Part shown: piece by piece, positions 52,901-63,542 of the stretch
Layout: the number at the start of each line of letters is the position of its first letter
How positions within the stretch are numbered: position 1 is the stretch's first letter
Assembly (NCBI RefSeq): GCF_016757215.1
Contig: NZ_JAESIY010000012.1
Span: forward strand, 62,001 to 126,000
Reading direction: 5' to 3'
Origin: Fulvivirga sediminis
GTDB lineage: Bacteria; Bacteroidota; Bacteroidia; Cytophagales; Cyclobacteriaceae
DNA: 64,000 nt
Position numbers and translations under genes: made by a program
Notes under the pieces: model-generated
Seen by the model: only the letters and a program-made list of their open reading frames with translations
What the model was told of the DNA's origin: nothing
Databases searched by the model: none

Positions 52901-55900
52901 TTACTGGTTAGATACTGCTAACCTTCTATAAAATACCTGATCGCCAACTTGAATACGATACAGATACAAACCTTCTCTCAGACCTTTTCTGTCATGCATT
53001 ACATCATGATCTCCGGCCATCTGCTTTTCATTTATAATAGTACGAATCATTCTACCATCGGTAGTAAGAATTTGTACATTTACATCACTAGCTTCATCAA
53101 GAGAATAACGAAGTGTAGAGGTAGCATACATAGGATTAGGATAACTGGTCAAGCCAATTTCATTTCCACTGAAAGCACCTTCTACGCCTGTAACTCTACC
53201 TACTTTAGTAAGGAAAGTAGTTGAAACTGCTCCTCCTTTACCATCTTGGGCGTCTACCGTTATTTCAGACTCTCCTGAGTTATGCTTCACTAAAATAAGC
53301 ATATCTTCAGCCAAGACTACAGTTACTACATCTTCATCACTTGATAGTGCATTATAAGAAAGTACATCCCCATCCGGGTCTTCAAACATTTCAGAAAGAT
53401 TGAACACTACAGATTCCAGATCTGCTGTGAAATCCTGATTTTCAGTTTGTTTAACTACCACTGGGCTGGCATTTGCTTTTCTTACTCTCACTTCAAATGA
53501 AGTACCTACCATATCACCATCTTCGTCAGAAGCTATAATACTTACATAGGTCTTTCCTTGTTTTAGCGGAGTAATGAATAAAAGTTTACCTTCTATATCT
53601 ACATCTACAACGGCATCGTTAATAGCCGTAACTGTGTAAGTAAGAGGTTCCATATCAGGGTCAGTAATATAAGCTGAAAGATCAATTATATCTGTTCCTC
53701 CACCCATATTGTATTTCTGAATAGGAATTTGCCCCACTATCATAGGAGGTCTGTTCACATCTATTACTTCTACTACAAAAGAAACTGTAGTGGTTTCCAG
53801 TGAATTATCAATGGCAGCTACCGTAAAGGTATAATATCCACTTTGCTCAAAATCAGGCTTAAATTTCAGCACAGCAGAGTCTGCAGATGCCTTAAAAGTA
53901 ACATTAGGGTACATCTCTTCAAGAGTGTATACTAATATTTCTCCATCATAATCTTCAGCCTTAAACGTAATAGATATTTCCTTTGACTCATATACTGAAA
54001 CAGTATCTGTAGGATATTCTACAAACTCAGGCACCTGATTAACATGCACTTGTACCGGAATTTGCACCAAAGGATTAAAAGGATCATTGCTGGCTATTGT
54101 GATACTAGCAGAGTGATCACCTGGGCCTGCATCAGCAGCACTTACAGTCACTTCTATTTGCTCTTCTTCTGCAGGAGCTACTTCACCTGCTTCAGGATCT
54201 AGAGTTAACCAAGGAGAAACTGACTCTAAAGCTCTCACTTTAAAGGCCACCCCTGGAATATCAACTTCAGCAGGTGTGAAACTGACTCCTCCGTTGTTGC
54301 TATACATAAACAAGCCTTCTACTCCCGAAATATTACTATTAATACCTTGAGAATAGATGATGCTTACAGGATAATGGAATACTACCCAGAATACTTCTCC
54401 TTCATCAAATGATTGAGGTGAATTTAAAGATATCAACTCAAATTGACCATCAGTAGTACCTGTTGGTATCTCTTGTGAAGTTACAAGCTCTCCAAGAACA
54501 GGATTGTCTCCACCAGCATATACTTCCATTACCACAGGATCTGTACTACCTTCTGTTCTGAAGAAGTTTCTCACATGAGTAAGAGTAAATCCAGAAGCAG
54601 GAGCTTCAAACTTAGTAGCTGATGAAAATGGTAATGTTTCATCTGGTATACCCACATAATCCTCAGCTGTCAAGTTTGGATCATAAGCTATAGAATCAGT
54701 GAACTCAATTCCTTCATCATCCATTCTCGCTGCAGATATTACCGGCTTAGCATGAGCAAGACCAATAGGCGCATCAGATGCAGTGATATGAGCATACTTT
54801 GGCACTTTGGCAAAGCTAGAAGCATTGGCTCCCAGGCTGTATTGCACCGTAGCATCGTAAGTAAGTAAGCTACCACCGTTATTGGCTACTGTAATATAAT
54901 CAGATACCACTTCATCACTTTTTAACTCAATATAAAGAGAGTCTCCAGGTATGGTAGCAGTAAATACTGGAGGGGCCACTCCCTCTCCTAATAAGGTTAC
55001 AGCATATGTGCTGTCAGATTTACTATCACTGTAAAATATAAGACTTGCACTATACTCCATTAACGACTCTGGCATAAAGGTCACACTAAGCGTTAGCTCA
55101 TCATCAGGATCCAATGTAAATGGAGCCTCACCTTCCACCACAAAGCCTGATCCATCAACAAATAATGAATCTACTGTAAGCACCTTAGAACCAGGGTTAG
55201 AAAGCGTTACTTCCATTGTTTTGCTGAATACAGAATCTTCGTGAACATACACTTCTCCGAAATCTAATGTATCAGGAAGAGCCACTAAATCAGGCATTCC
55301 ACTTACTGTAAGCGTCACTGGTATAGATACTTCTGGCGTTTCAGGATCATTACTACTAATGATTACATCATCTTCATAAACACCATCATTAAGATCAGAA
55401 GCATCCAAAGTAACTGCTACAGTTACCATTTCACCAGGAGCCACTTTACCCATTACTGGCGGCTCAAATAATACCACAAGCTCATCTTCCAAGTATGCTG
55501 TATTGAAAGCTACCTGAGCACCATCAGTACCTGTAGCGTTTTCAATACCTATAGTAGATTGATTAAGGAAGCTAGCTGTTTCTACATCAGCATATTGCAG
55601 CTTAATATTGCCGTTTTTATAAATGATCATCTGGAAAGTAACGGTACCTTCTGAAGATGAACCATAACGAGCCACATCTGTAAACTGCACAATCAACATA
55701 TCGTCAGAAGATTCATAAACAACCGTTCCTGATATAGCTCCAGGCTCAAGGTCATCCCACAAACCTGCAATAATATTATTTATACTATTGGCTGTAGGTA
55801 TCTGAGAATTAGATGCGGTACCACCACTAATTTCTGAAAAGCTTAATAGTCCATTGGCCGATACCCATACTGAATCATAGGTATTTCCATAGAAATTAAA

Positions 55901-58900
55901 GTCAAATCCTATTGGCACTTGAACATCTCCATCTGCAAATATTCCTGAAAGCACATCATCAGTAATATCTACTCCCGAATCTTCAATATCATGCCAGTCA
56001 TAACTCGGGCCTGATCCATTTTTATTATCCGCCCAAGTATAACCAAAGCTATTATCAGATCCAGCTCCACTTCTTACGGGGTGTCCTGTACGTGTATCTT
56101 CATCTTCTTTGGAAAGGTAAATATTTCCAAAATCGATGATAGGAGCATTAGAAGCTTGCTGTACTACCTCAGCTTTAAACCAGTAAGTACCAGCTAGTGA
56201 ATAGATTAACTCATAGCCACCTGTATTTTCTATGGTTATGGTATCATAGGCCATTTCTCCTGCTTCTACAGAAGCAAATATTGAATCTGGCGACACTACT
56301 ATTGCTGGCGGAGTAACTCCTACACCCGACAATGACACTGTTAACATCTCGTTACCGTCAGAATCGTCACTATTGATAACTACCTCATCAGTGAATAAAC
56401 CTTCCGACTCAGGCGAAAATATCACAGGGACGTTAATGCCACTTCCTGGCTCAATTGATACAGGGCCATCAAACTCTACCTCAAAGGCTGAGCTACTGTT
56501 AGTCATACTGGATACTTCCAATGCTTTAGAGCCCTCATTGATCACAGAGATAGTGGCCTGCTGCGAGGCATCAATAAACAATGTGTCAAATTCTATGGAT
56601 TCTGGCTCTACATGTATTAAAGGATAACCTATTGCAGTAAGCTCAAAAGGCACTTCCACCACAGGGTTGAAAGGATCATTACTTGCAATTAATAAATTAC
56701 TGGTATACTCTCCATCATAAAGACCAGTGGCATTTAACGTCACCTCTACACTTACAGAAGAATTAACTGGCACTACACCTATTAAAGGATCAGCATCAGT
56801 AATAAACTCGGGTTGAGGAGGCATAATAGATACTGCAAGACTATCTTTCACGAAAGCGTTATTAAACACAACCTGCAAACCATCAGTAGCATCGGCATTT
56901 TCAATTCCTACGGTAGCACTTTGATTATCATTTAGAGTGCTCATACTGCTATAGAAGAAATTGATACTTCCGTTGCTGTATAATACCACCTGAAATGTAG
57001 CTGTACCAGAAGAAGCATAGTTCCCTACTTCCTGATATTGAACAATTAGTCTACCCGATTTCACTTGATAGTAAATATTTCCTCTTTCAGATGAAGGGCG
57101 CAAGTCATCCCAGAAAGGAGCAATGAAATCATTAGGATCATCCTCTGAAGGAATTTGATCATTGGTATAATCAGTTCCATCAGTACCAAAAGTAAGATAA
57201 CCGTTAGAGCTTATTATAACCCTATTCTTCTCCTCACCGTAAAACTCAAAGGTAAATGGCAACTCTATTTCGGTTGATCCATCATCACTTCCTTCAATGA
57301 TTTCGGTACCAGTAGAAGATATATCATCCCATGTATATAAAGGACCTCCTTCTTCATCGCTATCTATCCATCGGTAACCAAAGTCAAGATCTTCTCCTGC
57401 TCCTAATAACACCGGATGACCTCTTCTAGAATCTACTTCATCTTTACTAGAAAGCTCTATGGTTTCTATTTTTGAAGTATTGTTTTTCTCTATACTAGTA
57501 TCTGACAATAATCTTTCTACTGCTAATTCAGGAAAAGAGAAAGTAAGTGGATAGTTACCATAGTTAATAATTTCAATAGTCTTAGTAGTACTATCCCCAA
57601 CATCAAGTGTGGCTGAAATTACCTCTTCAGGAGTAACTCCTATTACTGGAGGTGATGTTCCCACCCCTACCAATGGTATCTCTAAAGAACCTTCCGAAGG
57701 ATCATTACTAGTAATATTTAATGTACCATTAATATTGCCGGCGTAAGAAGGACTGAATGACACAATTAATGCTGCCTCCTCTCCAGGAGCCAATGATAAA
57801 GAAGATGGTTCAACATCAAAAGCAAAACCTTCTACTGAAACATCAGTAAGCTCTAGATCTCCGAAACCATCATTTACTATGCTTACGGCCATCTCCTTAG
57901 TGTTACCTATTAAGACACTACCAAACTCCAAAAACTGTATATCTGTAACTAAATCAGGCATCTGACCACTTACAGTAACTGTAGCAGGAATACTGGCTTT
58001 AGAATTAGAAGGATCATTATTATCTGCAATAATCTTTACTCCGTACTCTCCATTACCTATTGATGAAGCATCGAATGTGATAGTTACTTCCTCAGATTCT
58101 CCGGGAGCCACAGAGCCTCTTACAGGATCAAATGTAATCCAATCGACTCCAAGACCTGAAGCACTTAGTGCTCTTACCTTTAAAGCATAAGGAAGGCTGC
58201 TATAGCTAGATCCTCCATCTGCACTATAGAAGAAAGTATTAGGCCTTGGGGTTATATCTGTATCAAAACCTTGAGGGTACATAATTCCTGTTGGAAATTT
58301 AGCTACCACCCAGAATACATCCCCTTCGTAAAAAGTCTGAGGTACCTCTAGCGGAATAGTAAAATATTCTCCTTCCTCACTAGCAAGGTTCACTTCTTGA
58401 GAAAGAAGCAATTCCATAGATCCTAAATTCTCTCCTGAGTAAATTTCCACTATGGTAGTAGGCTCCGCTAATGTCTCCGTTCTGAATAAATTTTTAACAT
58501 GAGTTAATGTAAAAACAGCTTGTTCTACATCAAATCTTACCGCACTGGTAAATGCATTGCCATTGGTAAGTCCTACAAAATCTTCCGCAACATTATCTGG
58601 CTCATCGTATGCAATTGAATCAATGGCATCGATAGCATCAGCATAAGGATGATATTTGGAAGTTCTTGATACTCCTGCCGTTTTTGTGCTTATTCCTTCG
58701 GCAGTATTACCCACACCATAAAGCTGCATATCCATTCTTTTCAATCCCTCTCCTGGATATAGCTTAGAGGTAAAAGACTGGCTTTGGCTTACAATAGCAG
58801 CAGACATAGTATATTCCAGATTGGCTCCGTCACCTTCATTCATTAAAGTTATATCAGCTGTTGCTACCGGATTTTGCATAACGTTAATATCAATATCTAG

Positions 58901-60745
58901 TGATTCAGGCACAATAGAAATCACTGGAGCGTTTTCTGTAGTACCACTAGCTATGTTTGAAATTTCAGAAACATTACCAAAAAAGTCTGCTGACTTAATT
59001 GCAAAATAGAAAGTAGAGCTTGCCCTTAATCCATCTATTTCAAATTCTTCTAACGTACCTGCAGAACTTGGTGAAGGCTCATCTCCTACCTGAGTGGCAT
59101 CGCTAAAGTTCTCTTCCGTAATCGGCTCTGTAGAATATCTGATATCGTAAATACTGGCTGAACCATTACCAGGATCAGAAGGAGCTGTCCAAGTTAGTAT
59201 TATTGAGTTTTGATAAACATCAGCAACCGCCAAATCATCAATCGGCTCTGGTGCGGTACCATCATTCTCCTGAAGGGCATTGAAAGCATTTAAACGTCCT
59301 GATCCAAACCCGGCAGGCAAGCTTGATAATTCATCGGCAGTCTCAATTATGCGACTCCACACTTGCTGAGGTGTAATATTACCAGCAAACTTAGATACTA
59401 TCAAAGCAGCCACCCCACTTACATGCGGGCAAGCCATTGAAGTACCTGTTAATGATCCGTATTGATTGTTAGGCAGTGTACTATAAACATTAACAGCTGG
59501 TGCTGCTACTTCCACCCAATCGCCGCGGTTAGATCCAGTATATTGATTATCATTATGATCAGTACCCGCTACAGCCAAAACCGGCTCATAATATCCAGGG
59601 TACCACTCATTATCAGAACCACTGTTACCGGCTGCAAAAATAACAACCCCCCCTTGCATAGGACCATATGGATTACCATTTTCATCATAACCAGCCTCTG
59701 CTATAAAATAGTCGATAGCATCAAGCACTGATTGTTCAAAATTACCAGGGCTAGTATAACCCCAGCTATTTTGGGCAATAACGGCACCATTATCAGCAGC
59801 ATAAATAAAGGCCACATCAAAACCACCACTAGTAGTAACACCAAATGTAGTACAACTCATAAGCCTTATACCATCGTCAGCCCCGCTACCACCAGCTACA
59901 CCAGCTACTCCTACGCCATTATTGGTTTCAGCAGCTACAGTTCCACCCACATGAGTACCATGAGTATCTCCTGGTATCTGTCCTGTACCATCAGCGAAAT
60001 TATAACCATTAATATCATCAATGTATCCGTTATCATCATCATCAATGCCATTACCAGGAATCTCTCCATCATTGACCCACATATTACCCTCTAGATCAGC
60101 ATGATCTACATCAATACCACCATCTATTACAGCTACTATAACATCGTTACTACCCGTTTCAAGTCCCCATGCCTGAAACAGGCTGATGTCAGCACCTGCA
60201 GTACCTCCTGTCTGGCCAGTATTATTATAATGCCATTGTAAATCCAGCTGAGGGTCATCAGCCAGAGTATCCAAGGTATTTACGCCAGCAGCCTTCATAG
60301 AAGACTCTTCAACGCTGCGCTTTTTCTCTAAAAAGACCTCAGCTATCTGTACCTCAGGGAGTCGTTCGTAAGCACTTCTTACAGACTCCATAGATTTATT
60401 AGCCGAAGATTCCGGATATGAAATTTCATACCAAAGATGAAGGCCATATTTACGGTGCTTTGCTTCATACTTACCTCCATGAGCAAAAACTCTTTTCATA
60501 GAAACAGTATTACTCTTTGCATTTAAAGCATCTAAGGCAGGGAAACCAGTTACTACATATCCTTTGCTGGATTTATTTAAACTGGACTTTTCAATACTGG
60601 CCGCTGCTTGCTCGGTCAGCTTTAATCTCAAGGTTTTATTATTAGGGTTAGATTGTGCCGCAAGCAGAAAAGGCAGCATCATTAACCCCAATAAAAACAG
60701 CCAATGCCTATACAGCATGGCTCTATCAATATAGATGTTTTTCAT
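52901..60745 (-). CDS. Giant subtilisin-like (S8) protease with repeated modules and a T9SS sorting domain
   Basis: 2614 residues. The start is ATG 60745, or ATG 60718 (MLYRHWLFLLGLMMLPFLLAAQ), which gives a tighter signal peptide. The S8 protease (about 190-490) has its triad: Asp near 207 (VIDGGIDVDH), His near 262 (DTHGTHVGG) and Ser near 436 (GTSMACPHVSG). A fibronectin type III domain follows (about 500-600). Then come module A (about 700-860), an SPD-2/HYDIN-like domain, module B (about 1107-1310), another HYDIN-like domain, B' (about 1550-1757), another, and A' (about 2018-2172). Next are cadherin/Ig-like domains (about 2190-2500) and a T9SS type A sorting domain (LTSYPNPMYATSTLRYSL... 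GLYLYRIQV). It is an extracellular or surface protease with a binding stalk. A terminator follows at 52853. Confidence 0.95.
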   Translation of the reverse strand: MKNIYIDRAMLYRHWLFLLGLMMLPFLLAAQSNPNNKTLRLKLTEQAAASIEKSSLNKSSKGYVVTGFPALDALNAKSNTVSMKRVFAHGGKYEAKHRKYGLHLWYEISYPESSANKSMESVRSAYERLPEVQIAEVFLEKKRSVEESSMKAAGVNTLDTLADDPQLDLQWHYNNTGQTGGTAGADISLFQAWGLETGSNDVIVAVIDGGIDVDHADLEGNMWVNDGEIPGNGIDDDDNGYIDDINGYNFADGTGQIPGDTHGTHVGGTVAAETNNGVGVAGVAGGSGADDGIRLMSCTTFGVTTSGGFDVAFIYAADNGAVIAQNSWGYTSPGNFEQSVLDAIDYFIAEAGYDENGNPYGPMQGGVVIFAAGNSGSDNEWYPGYYEPVLAVAGTDHNDNQYTGSNRGDWVEVAAPAVNVYSTLPNNQYGSLTGTSMACPHVSGVAALIVSKFAGNITPQQVWSRIIETADELSSLPAGFGSGRLNAFNALQENDGTAPEPIDDLAVADVYQNSIILTWTAPSDPGNGSASIYDIRYSTEPITEENFSDATQVGDEPSPSSAGTLEEFEIDGLRASSTFYFAIKSADFFGNVSEISNIASGTTENAPVISIVPESLDIDINVMQNPVATADITLMNEGDGANLEYTMSAAIVSQSQSFTSKLYPGEGLKRMDMQLYGVGNTAEGISTKTAGVSRTSKYHPYADAIDAIDSIAYDEPDNVAEDFVGLTNGNAFTSAVRFDVEQAVFTLTHVKNLFRTETLAEPTTIVEIYSGENLGSMELLLSQEVNLASEEGEYFTIPLEVPQTFYEGDVFWVVAKFPTGIMYPQGFDTDITPRPNTFFYSADGGSSYSSLPYALKVRALSASGLGVDWITFDPVRGSVAPGESEEVTITFDASSIGNGEYGVKIIADNNDPSNSKASIPATVTVSGQMPDLVTDIQFLEFGSVLIGNTKEMAVSIVNDGFGDLELTDVSVEGFAFDVEPSSLSLAPGEEAALIVSFSPSYAGNINGTLNITSNDPSEGSLEIPLVGVGTSPPVIGVTPEEVISATLDVGDSTTKTIEIINYGNYPLTFSFPELAVERLLSDTSIEKNNTSKIETIELSSKDEVDSRRGHPVLLGAGEDLDFGYRWIDSDEEGGPLYTWDDISSTGTEIIEGSDDGSTEIELPFTFEFYGEEKNRVIISSNGYLTFGTDGTDYTNDQIPSEDDPNDFIAPFWDDLRPSSERGNIYYQVKSGRLIVQYQEVGNYASSGTATFQVVLYSNGSINFFYSSMSTLNDNQSATVGIENADATDGLQVVFNNAFVKDSLAVSIMPPQPEFITDADPLIGVVPVNSSVSVEVTLNATGLYDGEYTSNLLIASNDPFNPVVEVPFELTAIGYPLIHVEPESIEFDTLFIDASQQATISVINEGSKALEVSSMTNSSSAFEVEFDGPVSIEPGSGINVPVIFSPESEGLFTDEVVINSDDSDGNEMLTVSLSGVGVTPPAIVVSPDSIFASVEAGEMAYDTITIENTGGYELIYSLAGTYWFKAEVVQQASNAPIIDFGNIYLSKEDEDTRTGHPVRSGAGSDNSFGYTWADNKNGSGPSYDWHDIEDSGVDITDDVLSGIFADGDVQVPIGFDFNFYGNTYDSVWVSANGLLSFSEISGGTASNSQIPTANSINNIIAGLWDDLEPGAISGTVVYESSDDMLIVQFTDVARYGSSSEGTVTFQMIIYKNGNIKLQYADVETASFLNQSTIGIENATGTDGAQVAFNTAYLEDELVVLFEPPVMGKVAPGEMVTVAVTLDASDLNDGVYEDDVIISSNDPETPEVSIPVTLTVSGMPDLVALPDTLDFGEVYVHEDSVFSKTMEVTLSNPGSKVLTVDSLFVDGSGFVVEGEAPFTLDPDDELTLSVTFMPESLMEYSASLIFYSDSKSDSTYAVTLLGEGVAPPVFTATIPGDSLYIELKSDEVVSDYITVANNGGSLLTYDATVQYSLGANASSFAKVPKYAHITASDAPIGLAHAKPVISAARMDDEGIEFTDSIAYDPNLTAEDYVGIPDETLPFSSATKFEAPASGFTLTHVRNFFRTEGSTDPVVMEVYAGGDNPVLGELVTSQEIPTGTTDGQFELISLNSPQSFDEGEVFWVVFHYPVSIIYSQGINSNISGVEGLFMYSNNGGVSFTPAEVDIPGVAFKVRALESVSPWLTLDPEAGEVAPAEEEQIEVTVSAADAGPGDHSASITIASNDPFNPLVQIPVQVHVNQVPEFVEYPTDTVSVYESKEISITFKAEDYDGEILVYTLEEMYPNVTFKASADSAVLKFKPDFEQSGYYTFTVAAIDNSLETTTVSFVVEVIDVNRPPMIVGQIPIQKYNMGGGTDIIDLSAYITDPDMEPLTYTVTAINDAVVDVDIEGKLLFITPLKQGKTYVSIIASDEDGDMVGTSFEVRVRKANASPVVVKQTENQDFTADLESVVFNLSEMFEDPDGDVLSYNALSSDEDVVTVVLAEDMLILVKHNSGESEITVDAQDGKGGAVSTTFLTKVGRVTGVEGAFSGNEIGLTSYPNPMYATSTLRYSLDEASDVNVQILTTDGRMIRTIINEKQMAGDHDVMHDRKGLREGLYLYRIQVGDQVFYRRLAVSNQ

Positions 60746-61205
60746 TTAGTTGGTTTTAGATTGATTAATACACCCGCATAGCTGTATCAGGTCACTTAAT
60801 GTGACAGATAGAATAGTATTTAGGGTAATAATCTGGTTGTTAGAAATTAGGTTGAAAACTTACCCGGCCTGAATATGAACTAATTCAAATAGTTAGAAAA
60901 TTTGAAAGGGAAGGATTTCCCAAGATGTGAAAAAATGATTAGTCTTTTTTCAGTGTCCGAGTCAGATACGAGATCCAAGCTAAGTAAAACCGAAAAAGAC
61001 TATTAGGTGGTAAAGGTTGAAATAGGGAAATTTTATTTCCATGAATCCAATATAATAGATTTATTATTCTACACCTAATTATTTTTGGCAAATTTAATTC
61101 TTAATATTAAATTATTTTAACAATAATTTTAGTTTTACCCTACAAAAAAAGCCAACTCTTTAAAGAGATGGCTTTACTCACAATAATTCCTTTGGTAAAC
61201 TAAAT
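60746..61205. other. Intergenic region upstream of the giant protease
   Basis: This 460-base gap should hold the promoter of the protease gene (- strand). It contains the terminator of the TPR lipoprotein gene at 61144 and a pair of short inverted repeats (AGTCTTTTT at 60941 and AAAAAGACT at 60993) with a long loop. No clear TAnnTTTG box lies within 100 bases of the start, and no small gene is seen. Confidence 0.5.
61144..61175 (-). terminator. Rho-independent terminator
   Basis: AAAGCCA (61148-61154) pairs with TGGCTTT (61169-61175), with an inner CTCTTT/AAAGAG stem. On the - strand it runs into TTTTTTT. It stops the TPR lipoprotein gene. Confidence 0.85.
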
Positions 61206-61802
61206 CTAGTTACAATATTTCTTTAAGACTTGATCTGAATTAGAGGCTCCAAGAGACTTAGCCATCTTAAAATCTGAACATGCCTGGCTACGTCTTTTCT
61301 TTACAACGTTTAGTAGTCCTCTTGAAAGGTAAGCATCTGCATATTGCTTATCAACACTGAGTGCATCATTATAAGCCGTTAAGGCTTGGTCTAATTGCCC
61401 AAGCTTTTGAAAAGCCTTCCCTTTTAATGTATATGCTGAAGCATTATTTTCATCATACTTCAATGATTTATCAACATAAAAAACTGTATTCTCATAATCA
61501 TTTTGTCTATAATAAAAATCGCTCGCTAAACTCATGTAAGCATTGGCGTTCATTGGATCTTCGCTAAGTACTTTTTTAAAGTCTGCCACCGCTTTTTCAC
61601 TTTGGCCTAATTCCTCATAAGCTCTACCCCTATTATATAAAGACTTTACATGAGCAGGCTCTAGTTTCAGGTATTCGGTATAGGCCTCTACTGCCTTGGC
61701 ATAATCACCCTTTTTAAAATATTTATCGCCTAACTCTGATCTTTCGTCTTTACAGCTAAAGATAATGAGGGCCAATAGTACTACTACAAATGTTTTCTGC
61801 AT
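61206..61802 (-). CDS. TPR-repeat lipoprotein
   Basis: 198 residues. The signal ends in a lipobox (LIIFSC). TPR repeats fill most of the rest (GDYAKAVEAYTEYLKLEP, SEKAVADFKKVLSEDP, LDQALTAYNDALSVDK). The last segment (RSQACSDFKMAKSLGASNSDQVLKKYC) resembles the end of the TPR protein at 2160 (AACKDFKKAVDLG...). It is probably anchored in the membrane facing the periplasm and binds proteins there. It has its own promoter candidate. Confidence 0.88.
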   Translation of the reverse strand: MQKTFVVVLLALIIFSCKDERSELGDKYFKKGDYAKAVEAYTEYLKLEPAHVKSLYNRGRAYEELGQSEKAVADFKKVLSEDPMNANAYMSLASDFYYRQNDYENTVFYVDKSLKYDENNASAYTLKGKAFQKLGQLDQALTAYNDALSVDKQYADAYLSRGLLNVVKKRRSQACSDFKMAKSLGASNSDQVLKKYCN

Positions 61803-61857
61803 AATTAAAAAGTTATAAAAATAGGTATTAATAATACGCTGATTTACATGTAAAGGG

Positions 61858-61865
61858 CAAATGTA
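61858..61865 (-). promoter_or_regulatory. Candidate -7 box (TACATTTG)
   Basis: On the - strand, TACATTTG matches TAnnTTTG, 56 bases before the ATG of the TPR lipoprotein. The nearest suitable TTG is 24 bases upstream, just past the usual spacing, inside the end of the hydrolase gene. Confidence 0.4.
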
Positions 61866-61877
61866 AGAATAAAATCA

Positions 61878-62636
61878 TCAAATTGATTTCAAAAAATCTG
61901 ATAGTGCACTCCAATATCCGTCAGAGTCCTGATATTCACTCCACAAAGCTTTTGCTCCATGATTACCGGGTGTTTCTGGCAGATAATATTTCTTATTAGC
62001 TGAAGGAATAGCCACGTAAATACCCCACCAATTGTTTTTTTCACTTCTACCAGAGGTCACAAATACGGGCTGAGTTATCTTTGAGGCTCCGGATGTAATA
62101 TAATCACGACCTACTCCTTGCGATGAAAAGTATTCTCCTGGAGAAAAAGCAATAACGGCATCCACGTCATCAGCCATCTCTCCGGCCATCTTAAGAGCCA
62201 AAGATGATGAATATGAACTACCCCAAACAATTATCTTTCCTTTAGTAAGATGGGCTCTGGCATACTTTACAGCAGTCTCCATATCTCTGTAAGAGTCTAC
62301 ATAGCGAGTATTTTTAGAAGCTTTTAATGCATTAATGTTAGTTTCATTTTGCACATCATTAACAGACCCTCCTGAGCGAAGATCTACAGCCAGGCAGCTA
62401 TACCCCAGCGCATTGAGCCTGGGAGCTATCTCCATGTATTCACCCCGACTCCAATCAGCCTGATGAAACAAAATAATAAGAGGTGAGGTGCGTTTTCTAA
62501 CAAAGTAAAAATCTGCTGACATCTCCACTCCATCTGAAGATTTGAAATGCAGCACTTCCTTTTTCACCCCTACCGATTGATTGTAGTTAAATACCAACTG
62601 CGACCACAAAATCAACGATAGTGTTACAGCGTACAT
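61878..62636 (-). CDS. Alpha/beta hydrolase
   Basis: 252 residues with an N-terminal hydrophobic segment, so probably exported or anchored. It has the oxyanion strand PLIILFHQADWSRGE, the nucleophile elbow IVWGSSYSSSLAL (Ser in GSSYS) and the catalytic His in TPGNHGAKALW, with an acidic residue before it. It looks like the dienelactone hydrolase/acyl hydrolase group and should cleave an ester or amide. The substrate is unknown. It is followed by the TPR lipoprotein on the same strand and preceded 38 bases by the DUF3108 gene. Confidence 0.87.
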   Translation of the reverse strand: MYAVTLSLILWSQLVFNYNQSVGVKKEVLHFKSSDGVEMSADFYFVRKRTSPLIILFHQADWSRGEYMEIAPRLNALGYSCLAVDLRSGGSVNDVQNETNINALKASKNTRYVDSYRDMETAVKYARAHLTKGKIIVWGSSYSSSLALKMAGEMADDVDAVIAFSPGEYFSSQGVGRDYITSGASKITQPVFVTSGRSEKNNWWGIYVAIPSANKKYYLPETPGNHGAKALWSEYQDSDGYWSALSDFLKSI

Positions 62637-62674
62637 GTAGTAAGTTTAGGTTCGATATAATTCTAAGTTTAATA

Positions 62675-63490
62675 TTAATTCAATTTATTAAGGTCATTTC
62701 TTAAGTTCTTATAATCGCTAAGCTCTAATCCGGTACTACCAATAAACATCTTGGCCTCTATTTTCAATGGAATTTTATTTTTATCATTTGAAATCCACAC
62801 TAATATGGAATCTTCTCCATCAAACAATTTATTATCAGGCATAATAGGGGCCAGCTTGATAGCTTTAAACTTACCTGCTTTTGTTTTGACTTTCTCAGTT
62901 CCTTTGTATTCTACATCCAGCTCATAGAAGGTATCTTCAAAAAATCCGCTCATAGTAAATCTATCACCCTTCTTCATTTTTGAAAAGTCCATAGTTCTCA
63001 GGTACAAGTACCCAGCCAGCATGTCTCGGATATTTTCAGGAGCGTAGTAGTAATTGGGCTCTTTATATTCGCCAGTCTTCTTGTCCTTTACTTTAGCTTC
63101 TATCTGATTAGAGCGATGATCAAACCTGATCACTTCATTTTTACGGTAATTACCCTCCTTAATATTTCGATAGGAAATATGTGGAACTAGTGCAGCAGAA
63201 TCTACATATGCCCCCCAGTGGTCATCTACTTTAGCTACCCAGTCTACCATACCTGTGGTTTTGCCATAAACATCTATTTTATAACAATCCCTATGGTTTA
63301 CTTTGTAGAAGTTGTCTTGAATAACCATTTCTGCTTCACCAATAGAAAAGATCCCAAAAGTGACTTTGTAGGTGAGTTTCTCTCCTGTGTAAAAGCTCTC
63401 ATTAGGAACATCGGTATAAACACCTTCATCTCCCACCGTAAAAGCAGAAAAGGTTATAAATACTAGTGCAAGTTGTAATAAGTTCTTCAT
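62675..63490 (-). CDS. DUF3108 secreted protein
   Basis: 271 residues from ATG 63490; the in-frame ATG 63520 would put 10 residues before the signal peptide (MKNLLQLALVFITFSAFTVG). The DUF3108 domain has FYTGEKLTYKVTFGIFSIGEAEM near the start, then YKIDVYGKTTGMVDWVAKVDD, with the typical alternation of strands. Members are periplasmic proteins of unknown function, often near lipid or cell-wall genes. It lies 52 bases after dapD. Confidence 0.88.
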   Translation of the reverse strand: MKNLLQLALVFITFSAFTVGDEGVYTDVPNESFYTGEKLTYKVTFGIFSIGEAEMVIQDNFYKVNHRDCYKIDVYGKTTGMVDWVAKVDDHWGAYVDSAALVPHISYRNIKEGNYRKNEVIRFDHRSNQIEAKVKDKKTGEYKEPNYYYAPENIRDMLAGYLYLRTMDFSKMKKGDRFTMSGFFEDTFYELDVEYKGTEKVKTKAGKFKAIKLAPIMPDNKLFDGEDSILVWISNDKNKIPLKIEAKMFIGSTGLELSDYKNLRNDLNKLN

Positions 63491-63542
63491 GGCATCTATT
63501 ATTCGTTTATACCATACCAAAGAACAAAGTAAGTGCCAGACT

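Noticed and set aside
59732-60094. 120-codon open frame on the + strand
   Set aside because: It is antisense to the catalytic domain of the giant protease and rich in Ser, Thr and Ile, as expected for the reverse of Asp/Gly/Ala codons.
60941-61002. Inverted repeat with long loop upstream of the giant protease
   Set aside because: Only nine bases pair and the loop is over 40 bases, so it is not a convincing terminator or operator.
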